A program made the translations under genes and the position numbers. Under the pieces are notes generated by a model. It had not been told where the DNA came from. It saw only the letters and a list, made by a program, of their open reading frames with translations, and made no database searches. Of a stretch of DNA of 64,000 nt, positions 44,938 to 53,716 are shown in pieces. The stretch covers positions 1 through 64,000 of the forward strand of contig JAFGCO010000018.1 in NCBI GenBank assembly GCA_016932575.1. The letters are read 5' to 3'. The DNA comes from a bacterium. Lineage in GTDB: Bacteria; Zhuqueibacterota; QNDG01; JAFGCO01. Position 1 is the stretch's first letter; every line of letters starts with the position of its first letter.

Positions 44938-45690
44938 TTAATACCCCGTCGGCAAATCGATAAATATTGTCTCGAGCTTGAACTTTTCTTCAAGATGTCT
45001 GCCTACGGCTTTGACACCCAGTGTTTCTGTGGCATAATGCCCGGCCAGAACCACATTCATTCCGGCTTCGCGGGCTTCCCAGTAGGCACTGTGCTTGGGT
45101 TCGCCTGTAACCAGTGTATCCAGTCCGGCATCCAAAGCCTGATCCATAAAACCGATACCGCTTCCACTGATAAATCCAAGCTTTTTTACAGAAGCAGGCC
45201 CGAAATTCCAAACCTGCGGCTCAACTTTCAAGCTTCTCCGCAGATCATCAACAATTTTATTCAATGCTCTCGGGGGATCGAATGTTACTGCTGTTCCAAG
45301 AGGCATGCCCTGAAATTCACCAAAATTGACTGTGGCCGGCCATTTGGTGATTTCCCGGATCTGCACATTATTTCCAAACTCAGGATGCACATCCAATGGC
45401 AAATGAGCGGCATATAACGCGATGTCATTAACAATCATCAAGCGAATCCGCTGATACATGGCACCTGTGATGGCCTCTGATTTTCCCCAGAACAGCCCAT
45501 GATGCACGATTAAGAAATCCACATGCATATCACAGGCCTTGCGAATGACATCCTGAGAAATATCCACAGCCAGACCCACAATTTTGACATCACGTGTATT
45601 CTCCACCTGTAAACCATTCAGGCTGGCATCCTCAATACCGGAAACATTCAGCAATTCATCTAAATATTCTGCCAATTCTCTGGATTCCAT
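44938..45690 (-). CDS. Nif3-like dinuclear metal centre protein (DUF34/YbgI)
   Basis: A 250-residue NIF3/YbgI protein, a hexameric toroid with a two-metal centre. The metal-binding segments DFLIVHHGLFWGKSEAI (HH pair), AAHLPLDVHPEFGNN and the C-terminal NVVLAGHYATETLGVKAVG are intact. AGGAAG precedes the ATG. The family has been proposed to act as GTP cyclohydrolase I type 2-like or as a metal chaperone, but its function is unsettled. The octamer array B lies directly upstream. Confidence 0.95.
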   Translation of the reverse strand: MESRELAEYLDELLNVSGIEDASLNGLQVENTRDVKIVGLAVDISQDVIRKACDMHVDFLIVHHGLFWGKSEAITGAMYQRIRLMIVNDIALYAAHLPLDVHPEFGNNVQIREITKWPATVNFGEFQGMPLGTAVTFDPPRALNKIVDDLRRSLKVEPQVWNFGPASVKKLGFISGSGIGFMDQALDAGLDTLVTGEPKHSAYWEAREAGMNVVLAGHYATETLGVKAVGRHLEEKFKLETIFIDLPTGY

Positions 45691-45850
45691 ATCTTCCTCG
45701 ATTCTCCTGATTTATGATTCTTGTTTTTTGTTGCTGGCTGCTGGTTTCTCTTCTCAGGCACCTAATTTATTGTTTATTACTTCTTGTTTTTCTTTGATTC
45801 TTGATTCTTTCTCTCTCCGTCTCCCCCATGCTCCGTTTCTGTTTCTGTTA

Positions 45851-45960
45851 TTACCATATTACCCAATTACCCTATTACCATCTTTGTCTTTTTTCTTATT
45901 TCTTGTTTCTTGTTTCTTCTGACCTGATGACTCAACGACCCTAAGACTCTATGACCCTGC
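45851..45960. repeat. Degenerate 8-nt tandem repeat region (array B)
   Basis: Four octamers are in register at 45851-45882 (TTACCATA, TTACCCAA, TTACCCTA, TTACCATC) and five at 45921-45960 (GACCTGAT, GACTCAAC, GACCCTAA, GACTCTAT, GACCCTGC). Between and before them (from about 45715) lie pyrimidine-rich runs with TTCTTATTTCTTG, also found in array A. It is intergenic between Nif3 and rluD, and purine-rich on the transcribed strand. It is the same family as 28511-28775 and 52226-52342. Confidence 0.8.
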
Positions 45961-45969
45961 GAAATTTCT

Positions 45970-46941
45970 TCAATCTTTACTCTTCCTTAATTCTGACAAA
46001 ACCCGCTGCATATCTTCCGGCAGATGGGATGTAAATGACAAATTTTCTTTCGTCACAGGATGGACAAATCCCAGCGTCATGGCATGCAGAGCCTGCCTGG
46101 GCATTAAATCGAGCAAATGCCGTGCAAGGGCTGTTCGTTCATGATTGAGTCCACCCATGGGCCGGCTACGGCCACCGTAGGTCTGATCCCCGAACACAGG
46201 ATGCCCGATATGTGCCATATGTACGCGAATCTGATGGGTACGCCCGGTTTCCAGATGCAAAGATATCAATGATAGAAAATCAAATAATTCATCTGCTTCA
46301 TAATGAGTAACCGCCCTTTTCCCGGAACTGGCAACAGCAAACACTTTCCGGTCCCTGGTGCTTCGATTCAGCAGGGTTTCCACAGTGCCGGTTCTCTTTC
46401 GCATCGGCTTCCAGACAATAGCCTTGTACATACGATCCACCTGTTTTTCGGAAAATTGATTAGCGAGCATACGATGTGTATAATCATCCTTTACAGCCAA
46501 AAGCAGACCGGAAGTATCTTTATCAAGTCTGTGAACAATGCCCGGCCGCGGGGCTTCATTCACTTTTGAAAGTTGGTCGCAATGATAAAGCAGGGCATTC
46601 ACCAAAGTGCCGCTGCGATGACCGTGGGCCGGATGCACAACCATACCCGGAGGTTTATTAATAATGATTAAATACTCATCTTCAAAAACAATATCCAGTG
46701 GAATGTCTTCAGGCATCAAATCAGAAGGTTTGGATCTGGGGAGTGCGACAGTCACACTGTCTCCGGGGCGAATGGAATAATTTGATTTGACTGACTTTCC
46801 ATCAACCCGAATAAGTTCCTCTTTGACCATCGCTTGAATCTGGCTGCGTGAAAATCGCGGCAACTCTCTGGTCAGAAACGTATCAATGCGTTCTTTTGCT
46901 TTATTGGAAGGGATTAAAATGGTCAGTATTTGTGATTCCAT
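45970..46941 (-). CDS. rluD: Ribosomal large subunit pseudouridine synthase, RluD family
   Basis: A 323-residue RluA/RluD enzyme isomerising uridines of 23S rRNA. The N-terminal S4 RNA-binding domain (RIDTFLTRELPRFSRSQIQA) is followed by the catalytic domain with HRLDKDTSGLLLAVKD (catalytic Asp in HRLDKDTSG), INKPPGMVVHPA and LETGRTHQIRVHMAHIGHPV. The domain order and length are those of RluD. The ATG at 46941 lacks an obvious ribosome binding site; a TTG 12 bases upstream is possible. It is next to lspA, a frequent arrangement in bacteria. Confidence 0.95.
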   Translation of the reverse strand: MESQILTILIPSNKAKERIDTFLTRELPRFSRSQIQAMVKEELIRVDGKSVKSNYSIRPGDSVTVALPRSKPSDLMPEDIPLDIVFEDEYLIIINKPPGMVVHPAHGHRSGTLVNALLYHCDQLSKVNEAPRPGIVHRLDKDTSGLLLAVKDDYTHRMLANQFSEKQVDRMYKAIVWKPMRKRTGTVETLLNRSTRDRKVFAVASSGKRAVTHYEADELFDFLSLISLHLETGRTHQIRVHMAHIGHPVFGDQTYGGRSRPMGGLNHERTALARHLLDLMPRQALHAMTLGFVHPVTKENLSFTSHLPEDMQRVLSELRKSKD

Positions 46942-47058
46942 GGAATCAAACAATTCATTTTTTTTCAGATCGGCATATAAAACTCATATTTGAAACATAG
47001 GCAAGGAGTTAATTTTTTCAAACCAAATAATGATAGCAAAAAACGATTTTGGCATGTT

Positions 47059-47550
47059 TTATATGCAAGCAGACTCTTCCTCTGTAACTTTCTTGGGTGG
47101 TCGCTTTTTTTCCTGCATATACATTGTAATAAACAACATAAACATACCAATGACAACCGCCGAATCCGCGACGTTAAATACAGGCCAGCGAAGCGTACCA
47201 ATACCGATATCCACAAAATCTGCAACTCTGGAAAATGCGATACGATCAATGAGATTTCCGACAGCACCGCCTAAAATCAACGCCAGTGACGATTTGATCC
47301 AGCCACTCTCCTTCCATTGTGTAATCAAATAAACGATAATACCAATTGACGCTAATATAGACAGCACTGTAAAAATCCATCCATGAGAAACGCGGATTCC
47401 AAAGGCGATACCGGGATTTTCTACATATGTCAATCGAACAACATCCCCCAATACAGGAATTGACTGACCCGGAACCATCGTATCCCGCACCAGATGTTTT
47501 GTTAGCTGGTCAGCAATAAGCACAAATGAAATAAAAATAAATACAATCAA
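47059..47550 (-). CDS. lspA: Lipoprotein signal peptidase (signal peptidase II)
   Basis: A 163-residue membrane aspartyl peptidase with four helices that removes lipoprotein signal peptides. The conserved blocks ADQLTKHLVRD, VENPGIAFGI, GGAVGNLIDRI (catalytic Asp) and VFNVADSAVVIG (second catalytic Asp) are present. The start is TTG at 47550, overlapping the stop of the upstream DksA-like gene as TTGA, with GGAG 7-8 bases upstream. The window itself encodes many lipoprotein substrates. Confidence 0.96.
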   Translation of the reverse strand: MIVFIFISFVLIADQLTKHLVRDTMVPGQSIPVLGDVVRLTYVENPGIAFGIRVSHGWIFTVLSILASIGIIVYLITQWKESGWIKSSLALILGGAVGNLIDRIAFSRVADFVDIGIGTLRWPVFNVADSAVVIGMFMLFITMYMQEKKRPPKKVTEEESACI

Positions 47551-47954
47551 AAAGCATCTCCAGTCATAAAATGATTATTACGTGTAATTTTTTCCAGATC
47601 CGATTTACATTGAACGCAGAAAATGGCATAGGGCATCGCTTCGAGACGATCACGATTAATTTTTTGACCGCACTCTACACACATACCGAATGTTCCTGCT
47701 TCAATCCGCTCAAGAGCTTCAATTATATCCTGCATGGTATGATTGTCCCGCTGCACATAGAAAAAATTTTTTTCCCTCTCCATATTATCCGTACCCTGAT
47801 CTGCCATATGATAAGAATAGGCAGAATGATCACCCGCCGCATCTCTAAGTGTTGAATTCAAATCGTTTTCTTTCACCTGATCGATTTGCCCCATCAAGTC
47901 TTGTCTGAATTTCAATAATACCGACTTGAAATAATCACGGTCCTTTTTGTTCAT
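47547..47954 (-). CDS. TraR/DksA-family C4 zinc-finger protein
   Basis: A 135-residue DksA/TraR-like protein. An N-terminal coiled coil (about 1-85) is followed by the zinc finger CVECGQKINRDRLEAMPYAI then FCVQC, with all four cysteines (C-x2-C-x17-C-x2-C). Such proteins enter the RNA polymerase secondary channel and modulate transcription with ppGpp. The DksA coiled-coil-tip Asp residues cannot be placed with certainty. It is co-translated with lspA and follows ileS; the ileS-dksA-like-lspA-rluD order is common in many phyla. Confidence 0.9.
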   Translation of the reverse strand: MNKKDRDYFKSVLLKFRQDLMGQIDQVKENDLNSTLRDAAGDHSAYSYHMADQGTDNMEREKNFFYVQRDNHTMQDIIEALERIEAGTFGMCVECGQKINRDRLEAMPYAIFCVQCKSDLEKITRNNHFMTGDAF

Positions 47955-47993
47955 CCATCGTCTCCCGGAGAATTTTCAATCATCAGTCGAAGT

Positions 47994-50900
47994 TTACCGA
48001 TCACGTTCAATTCCAATTTTAAAAGTATCTTTATCCACCTGCCAGGTCTTTTGATATTCGCCAGATTGAAATCCTTCCTGGAGATCGACGGCCAACACTT
48101 CCTGACATATTAAATCATGCTTGCTCCGAATCGCCCTTCGGGCAGCAGGCGACGCATTATAAAAAACTCGGATACGGTCAGAAACATCAAAATCAGCGCT
48201 TTTCCGCATATTTTGAATCCGATTAATGAATTCCCGAGCCAATCCTTCTGCTACAAGGGCTTCATTAAGGTGTGTATCCAGCGCTATTGTGCAATTGCCA
48301 TTGGTTTGAACTTCAAGGCCATGCGCGGCTTCATGACAAATTTCAATATCGTCCAAAACGATATCTCCGTGTTTGCCTTTATCCACACTGATATGGATAG
48401 ATTCACCGTTTTCCAGGCGTTGAATTTCATCTGATTGAAATCCTCGAATAATTTCTGCCACCTGATTGACCTGGGAACCGAATTTTGGTCCTAATTTTTT
48501 AAACACAGGCCTTGCCTGTTTGGTCATTAATTTTGCAGCATCATCCACAAATTCCAATTTATGCACGTTGATTTCTTCGAGTATTAAATCCTGAAATGCC
48601 TCAATCCCTGTCTTCATGCGTTCACCCGAAACCGCAATGAGTGCTTTGTTTAAAGGTTGTCGCACCTTGATTCCAGCTTCATTGCGTGCAGCCCGGCAAA
48701 GCTGTACCACATTTCGGGCTGCATCCATCTGGATCTCCAATGTTGTATCTCTGAATTGATATTGATCATTCTTAGGATCCGGATAATTCGCCAGATGCAC
48801 ACTTTCATACGGTTCTTTCTGAACGCTGTTCAGGTTCAGATAAATATCTTCTGATAAAAAAGGTGAAATCGGCGCGATCAATTTGGATACGGTAAAAAGT
48901 GTTTCATATAATGTCTGATATGCCGAAATCTTGTCTGGCCCCATCTCCGACTTCCAGAAACGGCGGCGGTTCCTGCGTATATACCAGTTTGACAAATCAT
49001 CAATGACAAAGGTTTGAATGGCACGTGAAGCTTTGGTGACATCATACCGCTGAAGACTGGTCCATACTTTTTGAACCATATGATTCAAGGTAGAAATCAG
49101 CCAGCGATCAATCTCTTGTCGATTCGGGACAGGAATAAGTGCTTCCTGGCAGTCAAAACCATCTATATTGGCGTAAAGAACGAAAAAGGTATATGTATTG
49201 GCGAGTGTACCAAAAAATTTACGTTTTACCTCACGAACGCCTTCTCTATCAAAACGTGTGGGCACCCATGGCGGGCTCACCGTGAAAAGATACCAACGCA
49301 AGGGATCCGCTCCCTCTTCGTTGAGAATCCGAAATGGATCTACAGCATTGCCTCTGGATTTGGACATCTTCTGCCCATCTTTATCCAGAATCATTTCAAT
49401 GGAAATACATTGTCGATAGCTGGGTTTTCCCGAAATAATGGTCGAAATTGCCAGCAGCGAATAAAACCAACCGCGGGTTTGATCTACACCTTCAGCAATA
49501 AAATCAGCAGGAAAATTATTTTCAAAATTTTCATCTTTCGCAAAGGGATAATGAAATTGAGCGTACGGCATGGCCCCGGAGTCAAACCAGCAATCAATCA
49601 CTTCGGAAGTGCGTTTCATGACGCCATGGCATTCGACGCAGGGGAATGTCACCTCATCAATGTATGGTTTGTGAAGATCTTCAATGATTTCAAGTCCGGA
49701 ACGCTGTTTAAGCACAGCGATACTACCGACTGATTCTCTTTTACCGCACTTTTCACAAATCCAGATATTGAGCGGTGTCCCCCAGTATCGATCCCTCGAA
49801 ATGGCCCAGTCTATATTATTTTCAAGCCATTGTCCGAATCTTCCTTCACCAACTTCCCGAGGGAACCATTGGATTGCCTGATTGTTGGCAATCATCCGGT
49901 CCTTAATTTCAGTTGTTTTGATATACCAGGATTTTTTTGCATAATAAAGCAAAGGTGAATCACAACGCCAACAATGCGGATATGAATGACGATATTTATC
50001 TGAACGATAAAGACGAGAATTCTTTTTCAAATCGAGAAGTATCGCTTTTTCAGTTTCCGGATCTTTGACATGCATGCCCTGCCATTTAGAAACCAGATCA
50101 GTAAATTTTCCCTGTTCATCAACCGTATGCTTTGTGGGCAGCCCCAGTTGCATACCCAGCCGATAATCATCTTCCCCATACATAACAGCTGTATGTACCA
50201 CTCCGGTACCTTCTTCTGTGGTTACAAAATCGGCTGCAGCGATATAATAAGCCGGATGATCTTTGCTGGAAAGATTAATAAAATCAAACAGAGGATGATA
50301 TTTCCATCCGATTAAATCCTTCCCTGACAATTTACGGATAACTTGATACTCTCCCTTCAGCATTTCCATACGGTTTTCAGCGAGATAATAAATTTCCCTG
50401 CCTTGATCAGTAATCTGTTGCACCTCAACGTAAACAATTTCTTCTCCAACTGCCAGAGCGACATTACCGGGCAACGTCCAGGGGGTGGTTGTCCAGGCCA
50501 GAATATAACGGCTGTCTCCTTCAATCAGAGGAAATTTGGCCACAATGGCCTGGTCAGTCACTTCCCTGTATCCCAAAGATGTTTCATGGCTGGACAGGGC
50601 AGTTTCACAACGGGAACAATAGGGCAAAATTTTAAATCCCTGATAAAGCAAATCTTTCTCAAACATCTGGGACAGCAACCACCAGACACTTTCGATATAA
50701 TCATTGGTATAGGTGATATACGGATTATCCAGATCAACCCAGTAAGCGATACGCCTGGTGAGTTCATTCCATTCTTTTACATATTTAAACACAGAATCCC
50801 GGCATTTTTTATTAAATTTGTCCACACCGTAAGATTCAATCTGCTCCTTATGTTCAATGCCCAGCATCTTTTCCACTTCAATTTCAACAGGAAGTCCATG

Positions 50901-51164
50901 GGTATCCCAACCTGCTTTACGATGCACCTGGTAACCCAGCATGGTTTTATATCGGCAGACAAAGTCCTTAACACTGCGTGAAATGACATGATGAATACCG
51001 GGCTTCCCATTGGCTGTGGGCGGACCTTCATAAAAAATGAAAGATTTTTCATTTGGTCGGGATGAAATAGACTTTTCGAAAATTTTATGATCATCCCAGA
51101 ATTTTAAAATATTCTTTTCGAGTTCGGAAAACTGAACCGGATTTTTCACTTCTTTAAACGGCAC
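47994..51164 (-). CDS. ileS: Isoleucyl-tRNA synthetase, IleS2 type
   Basis: A 1056-residue class I synthetase. The start is GTG at 51164, with AAGGAG 5 bases upstream. The first signature is PPTANGKPGIHHVISR: residues 56-59 read GIHH, where ordinary IleRS has HIGH, so this is the swapped GXHH form reported in some IleS2 enzymes. KMSKS is QKMSKSRGN. The CP1 editing domain (about 190-420; TTWTLPGNVALAVGEE) is intact. The anticodon-binding C-terminal domain lacks the zinc-finger tail of IleS1, as expected for IleS2. IleS2 enzymes tolerate pseudomonic acid (mupirocin). It heads the minus-strand run ileS-dksA-like-lspA. Confidence 0.96.
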   Translation of the reverse strand: MPFKEVKNPVQFSELEKNILKFWDDHKIFEKSISSRPNEKSFIFYEGPPTANGKPGIHHVISRSVKDFVCRYKTMLGYQVHRKAGWDTHGLPVEIEVEKMLGIEHKEQIESYGVDKFNKKCRDSVFKYVKEWNELTRRIAYWVDLDNPYITYTNDYIESVWWLLSQMFEKDLLYQGFKILPYCSRCETALSSHETSLGYREVTDQAIVAKFPLIEGDSRYILAWTTTPWTLPGNVALAVGEEIVYVEVQQITDQGREIYYLAENRMEMLKGEYQVIRKLSGKDLIGWKYHPLFDFINLSSKDHPAYYIAAADFVTTEEGTGVVHTAVMYGEDDYRLGMQLGLPTKHTVDEQGKFTDLVSKWQGMHVKDPETEKAILLDLKKNSRLYRSDKYRHSYPHCWRCDSPLLYYAKKSWYIKTTEIKDRMIANNQAIQWFPREVGEGRFGQWLENNIDWAISRDRYWGTPLNIWICEKCGKRESVGSIAVLKQRSGLEIIEDLHKPYIDEVTFPCVECHGVMKRTSEVIDCWFDSGAMPYAQFHYPFAKDENFENNFPADFIAEGVDQTRGWFYSLLAISTIISGKPSYRQCISIEMILDKDGQKMSKSRGNAVDPFRILNEEGADPLRWYLFTVSPPWVPTRFDREGVREVKRKFFGTLANTYTFFVLYANIDGFDCQEALIPVPNRQEIDRWLISTLNHMVQKVWTSLQRYDVTKASRAIQTFVIDDLSNWYIRRNRRRFWKSEMGPDKISAYQTLYETLFTVSKLIAPISPFLSEDIYLNLNSVQKEPYESVHLANYPDPKNDQYQFRDTTLEIQMDAARNVVQLCRAARNEAGIKVRQPLNKALIAVSGERMKTGIEAFQDLILEEINVHKLEFVDDAAKLMTKQARPVFKKLGPKFGSQVNQVAEIIRGFQSDEIQRLENGESIHISVDKGKHGDIVLDDIEICHEAAHGLEVQTNGNCTIALDTHLNEALVAEGLAREFINRIQNMRKSADFDVSDRIRVFYNASPAARRAIRSKHDLICQEVLAVDLQEGFQSGEYQKTWQVDKDTFKIGIERDR

Positions 51165-51193
51165 TCATACTCCTTTTTATACTATCTGAAAAC

Positions 51194-51225
51194 CCCCGGC
51201 TGATATTGAAAATTTAAGGCCGGGG
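51194..51225 (-). terminator. Terminator between mtnP and ileS
   Basis: CCCCGGC (51194-51200) pairs with GCCGGGG (51219-51225) around an 18-base AT-rich loop; on the minus strand GGGGGTTTTC follows. It ends the mtnP transcript, so ileS probably has its own promoter in 51165-51193 or within the hairpin flank. Confidence 0.6.
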
Positions 51226-51316
51226 ATCAAAAATAAAACTTAAGACACAAATATGATTTCAACAACTGTGATGAACACTTCAAGATTTTTTAAGCAGCGA
51301 ATGCCCCCCAATTGAA

Positions 51317-52198
51317 TTATTTCTTAATGTACCTTCCTAAAATGGGTTCAAGCTTATCCAATGTGAGCTGGGGTGCAAGATGCAGAGGGGTGACCAGCGC
51401 TGTTTTTAGTGCGTTTTTACACTCACATTGACGTGTTTTTGAAATATTCGGAATCGCTGTTTTAATTATTTTCTGCGCGGTTATAACATTCAATTTTAAA
51501 TTCTTCAAAACCATCTCAACATTCACATCGCCTTCTGGAGCATCGTCTTTCCAACAGTCATAATCCGACACCAGGGCTACAGTGGCATAACAAATTTCTG
51601 CTTCCCGGGCCAGTTTTGCCTCAACCAAATTTGTCATCCCAATCACATCCATTCCCCATGAACGATAGAGATTGGATTCTGCCTTTGTGGAAAATGCCGG
51701 CCCTTCAATATTTAAATAGGTACCGCCCCAATGAATTCGAGCGCCCTCGCCAATTTCCTGACCGGCTTCATAAAGTACACGACTAAGTTCTTCACAAATT
51801 GGCCGGGCGAACATAATGTGTGCCACAATACCATTCCCAAAAAACGTGGCATCCGATCCTCTTTTTGTACGGTCCACAAATTGATCCACAAGCACAATAT
51901 CAAGAGGATGAATTTCTTTTTTCAATGACCCAACAGCAGATACTGAAATGATCCATTCGACACCCAGTTTTTTCATTGCCCAGATATTGGCTTTGGCATT
52001 GACTTCAGAAGGAAGAATACGATGCCCTCTGCCGTGACGAGGCAAAAAAACAATTTCCCGCCCGCTCAGTTCACATATGTCAAACTCATCAGAAGGTTGA
52101 CCAAACGGGGTCTGCATCTTGATACGCTCGATGGATTGAATACCCTCGATATCATAAAGACCACTTCCTCCGATAATGCCGACTCGCGAATCTGCCAT
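51317..52198 (-). CDS. mtnP: S-methyl-5'-thioadenosine phosphorylase
   Basis: A 293-residue trimeric phosphorylase cleaving methylthioadenosine to adenine and methylthioribose 1-phosphate. The signatures IGIIGGSGLYDIEGI-like start (VGIIGGSGLYDI), FLPRHGRGHRILPSEVN, VSAVGSLKKEIHPLDIV, YLNIEGPAFSTKAES and GMTNLVEAKLAREAEICYAT are present. The EICYA and SDYDCWKDD segments favour MTA phosphorylase over purine nucleoside phosphorylase. The adenine made can be salvaged by Apt at 36971-37492. AGAGGGA precedes the ATG. Octamer array C lies directly upstream. Confidence 0.95.
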   Translation of the reverse strand: MADSRVGIIGGSGLYDIEGIQSIERIKMQTPFGQPSDEFDICELSGREIVFLPRHGRGHRILPSEVNAKANIWAMKKLGVEWIISVSAVGSLKKEIHPLDIVLVDQFVDRTKRGSDATFFGNGIVAHIMFARPICEELSRVLYEAGQEIGEGARIHWGGTYLNIEGPAFSTKAESNLYRSWGMDVIGMTNLVEAKLAREAEICYATVALVSDYDCWKDDAPEGDVNVEMVLKNLKLNVITAQKIIKTAIPNISKTRQCECKNALKTALVTPLHLAPQLTLDKLEPILGRYIKK

Positions 52199-52225
52199 AT
52201 TTTAAATATCCCTCTTCACCTTTTT

Positions 52226-52342
52226 AATGATTCAATAACTCAACAACATTTCCTCTATTTCCCGTATATTCCCTGTACTTATTTCCTTATTCTTGATTCT
52301 TATTTCTTATAATCCAACGACTCTATGACCCAATGACTCTCT
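52226..52342. repeat. Degenerate 8-nt tandem repeat region (array C)
   Basis: Octamers in register occur at 52229-52244 (GATTCAAT, AACTCAAC) and 52319-52342 (GACTCTAT, GACCCAAT, GACTCTCT). Between them are pyrimidine-rich runs (TTCTTGATTCTTATTTCTTA). GACCCAATGACTCT is identical in array A. It is intergenic between mtnP and a lipoprotein gene, in the same orientation relative to transcription as arrays A and B. Confidence 0.75.
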
Positions 52343-52353
52343 TTTTTTTCTCT

Positions 52354-53016
52354 TTATTCTTTCCTCTTGGTCTCTTCCAGTTCTCTTAATAATTTCTCAT
52401 GCTGCCGGCGTAACTCTTCCAGCTTTTTTGATTCTTCTTTTCGTTTCTCATCAGCCGTTTTCTGTTGACTCCTGGGTCTGATTTGCTTGGATTGACGACT
52501 TGCGCGGATTTTCCGTACAGCTTCTTTTCTGTCCTGCTTCTTCCCGGCCTGAATAAAAAGAATAGTTCCCAATATCCCTCCTGCACCTGTCGTTGCTGCC
52601 AGCACAGTTCCGCCGTCCTCTGCATTTTGTGAAATCATCGATCCGATAAAAAAACTGGTGCCAAAACTTAAAAGACCTCCTCCAATTCCATAAATCGTTG
52701 TATTTTTATTGGACTGTTTTTCCTTAATTTCTCGTTCAGAGATTGCATTGCCAAAATCATCGTATTCCGGAGGAATACGTTTCACCTGCTGAATACGGGA
52801 TACTTCTACTGCCAGATTCCTTCCCTCACGATTACGAATAGCAATTAAATGCGGTTCTGCCCGTAAAACATGCCCCTCTACCTGATCCCCTGAATTCAGT
52901 GTGATCGTTACCCAATTATTTTTTTCAACATCCTGATAGGGAACCAGTACCTGTTTTGAACACCCACTGAATATAAGAACACCAATAGTTATTAAAATCG
53001 CAATTCTTTGAATCAT
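52354..53016 (-). CDS. Lipoprotein with Sm-like strand segment, glycine-rich helix and charged tail
   Basis: A 220-residue predicted lipoprotein (lipobox LIFSGC). The start ATG at 53016 has GGAGG at 5-6 bases; an upstream in-frame ATG is not supported. Residues about 25-70 have an Sm-like alternation (NWVTITLNSGDQVEGHVLRA), then a hydrophobic Gly-rich segment (GIGGGLLSFGTSFFIG, GAGGILGTILFIQAG) that could insert in a membrane, and a highly charged C-terminal coiled coil (about 175-220). It starts 27 bases after the divIVA stop, so the two may be co-transcribed. Function unknown. Confidence 0.75.
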   Translation of the reverse strand: MIQRIAILITIGVLIFSGCSKQVLVPYQDVEKNNWVTITLNSGDQVEGHVLRAEPHLIAIRNREGRNLAVEVSRIQQVKRIPPEYDDFGNAISEREIKEKQSNKNTTIYGIGGGLLSFGTSFFIGSMISQNAEDGGTVLAATTGAGGILGTILFIQAGKKQDRKEAVRKIRASRQSKQIRPRSQQKTADEKRKEESKKLEELRRQHEKLLRELEETKRKE

Positions 53017-53043
53017 AAAGCCTCCGACTGCCAAAAAATATAC

Positions 53044-53583
53044 TTATTTTACTTCTTTCACTGAGGGAGTAGCTTTGGTTTCTTCACCAATACCGGACTG
53101 AGCCTTTTCATCAATCGCTTTCACGAATCCCACATCATCCATCTCCAGAACGCGTATAAGTTCCATTTGTGACTGGAGCAGATGCTTCAAACGTTTGGCA
53201 AAAGATTCTTTCTGAGCTTTAAGAATTGAATACTCATTTTTCATTTTATCCAGTTTCTCACGGGCATCATCAAGAATGCGTTCTGATTTCAATTCGGCTT
53301 CACGAATTACAATCTGCGCTTCACGTTTTGAATTCTCACGAGCCTGATTCACATTTTCCTGCGCATTCATCAGTGTCTCTTGCAATGTCTTTTCAACCTG
53401 CTGATAATCTCGCAATTGTGTTTTCAATTTGGACAGTTCTTCTGACAACCGGTTTCTCTCATTCAAGACAGTTTCATATTCATCTGCCAGCATTTCAAGA
53501 AATGCTTCAACCTCCATGGGATCAAAACCACGGACTTTTGTTTTGAACCGCTGCTTTTTAATTTCCAGAGGCGTTAATCTCAA
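53044..53583 (-). CDS. divIVA: DivIVA-domain protein
   Basis: A 179-residue protein with the DivIVA N-terminal domain (LTPLEIKKQRFKTKVRGFDP followed by MEVEAFLEMLADEYE) and a long coiled coil up to about residue 130. DivIVA proteins bind curved or polar membrane and organise division or growth. The start is TTG at 53583, supported by GGGGGTGA 7 bases upstream. Length and architecture are standard. The symbol is given by family; the role in this lineage is unproved. It is upstream of the lipoprotein gene at 52354-53016. Confidence 0.88.
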   Translation of the reverse strand: MRLTPLEIKKQRFKTKVRGFDPMEVEAFLEMLADEYETVLNERNRLSEELSKLKTQLRDYQQVEKTLQETLMNAQENVNQARENSKREAQIVIREAELKSERILDDAREKLDKMKNEYSILKAQKESFAKRLKHLLQSQMELIRVLEMDDVGFVKAIDEKAQSGIGEETKATPSVKEVK

Positions 53584-53716
53584 AAATAATCACCCCCTGA
53601 TTCTTTAGAAAATAATTGTTAAAATACATTAAACGATATCGTAATCCCCTGAAACCAGGTAAACCCCGATCAATTAATATAGCTGTTTATCAAAACAAAA
53701 TCAACCCTTTTCAGGA

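Noticed and set aside
50343-50981. 212-codon frame antisense to ileS
   Set aside because: It lies inside the conserved synthetase and has no independent support.
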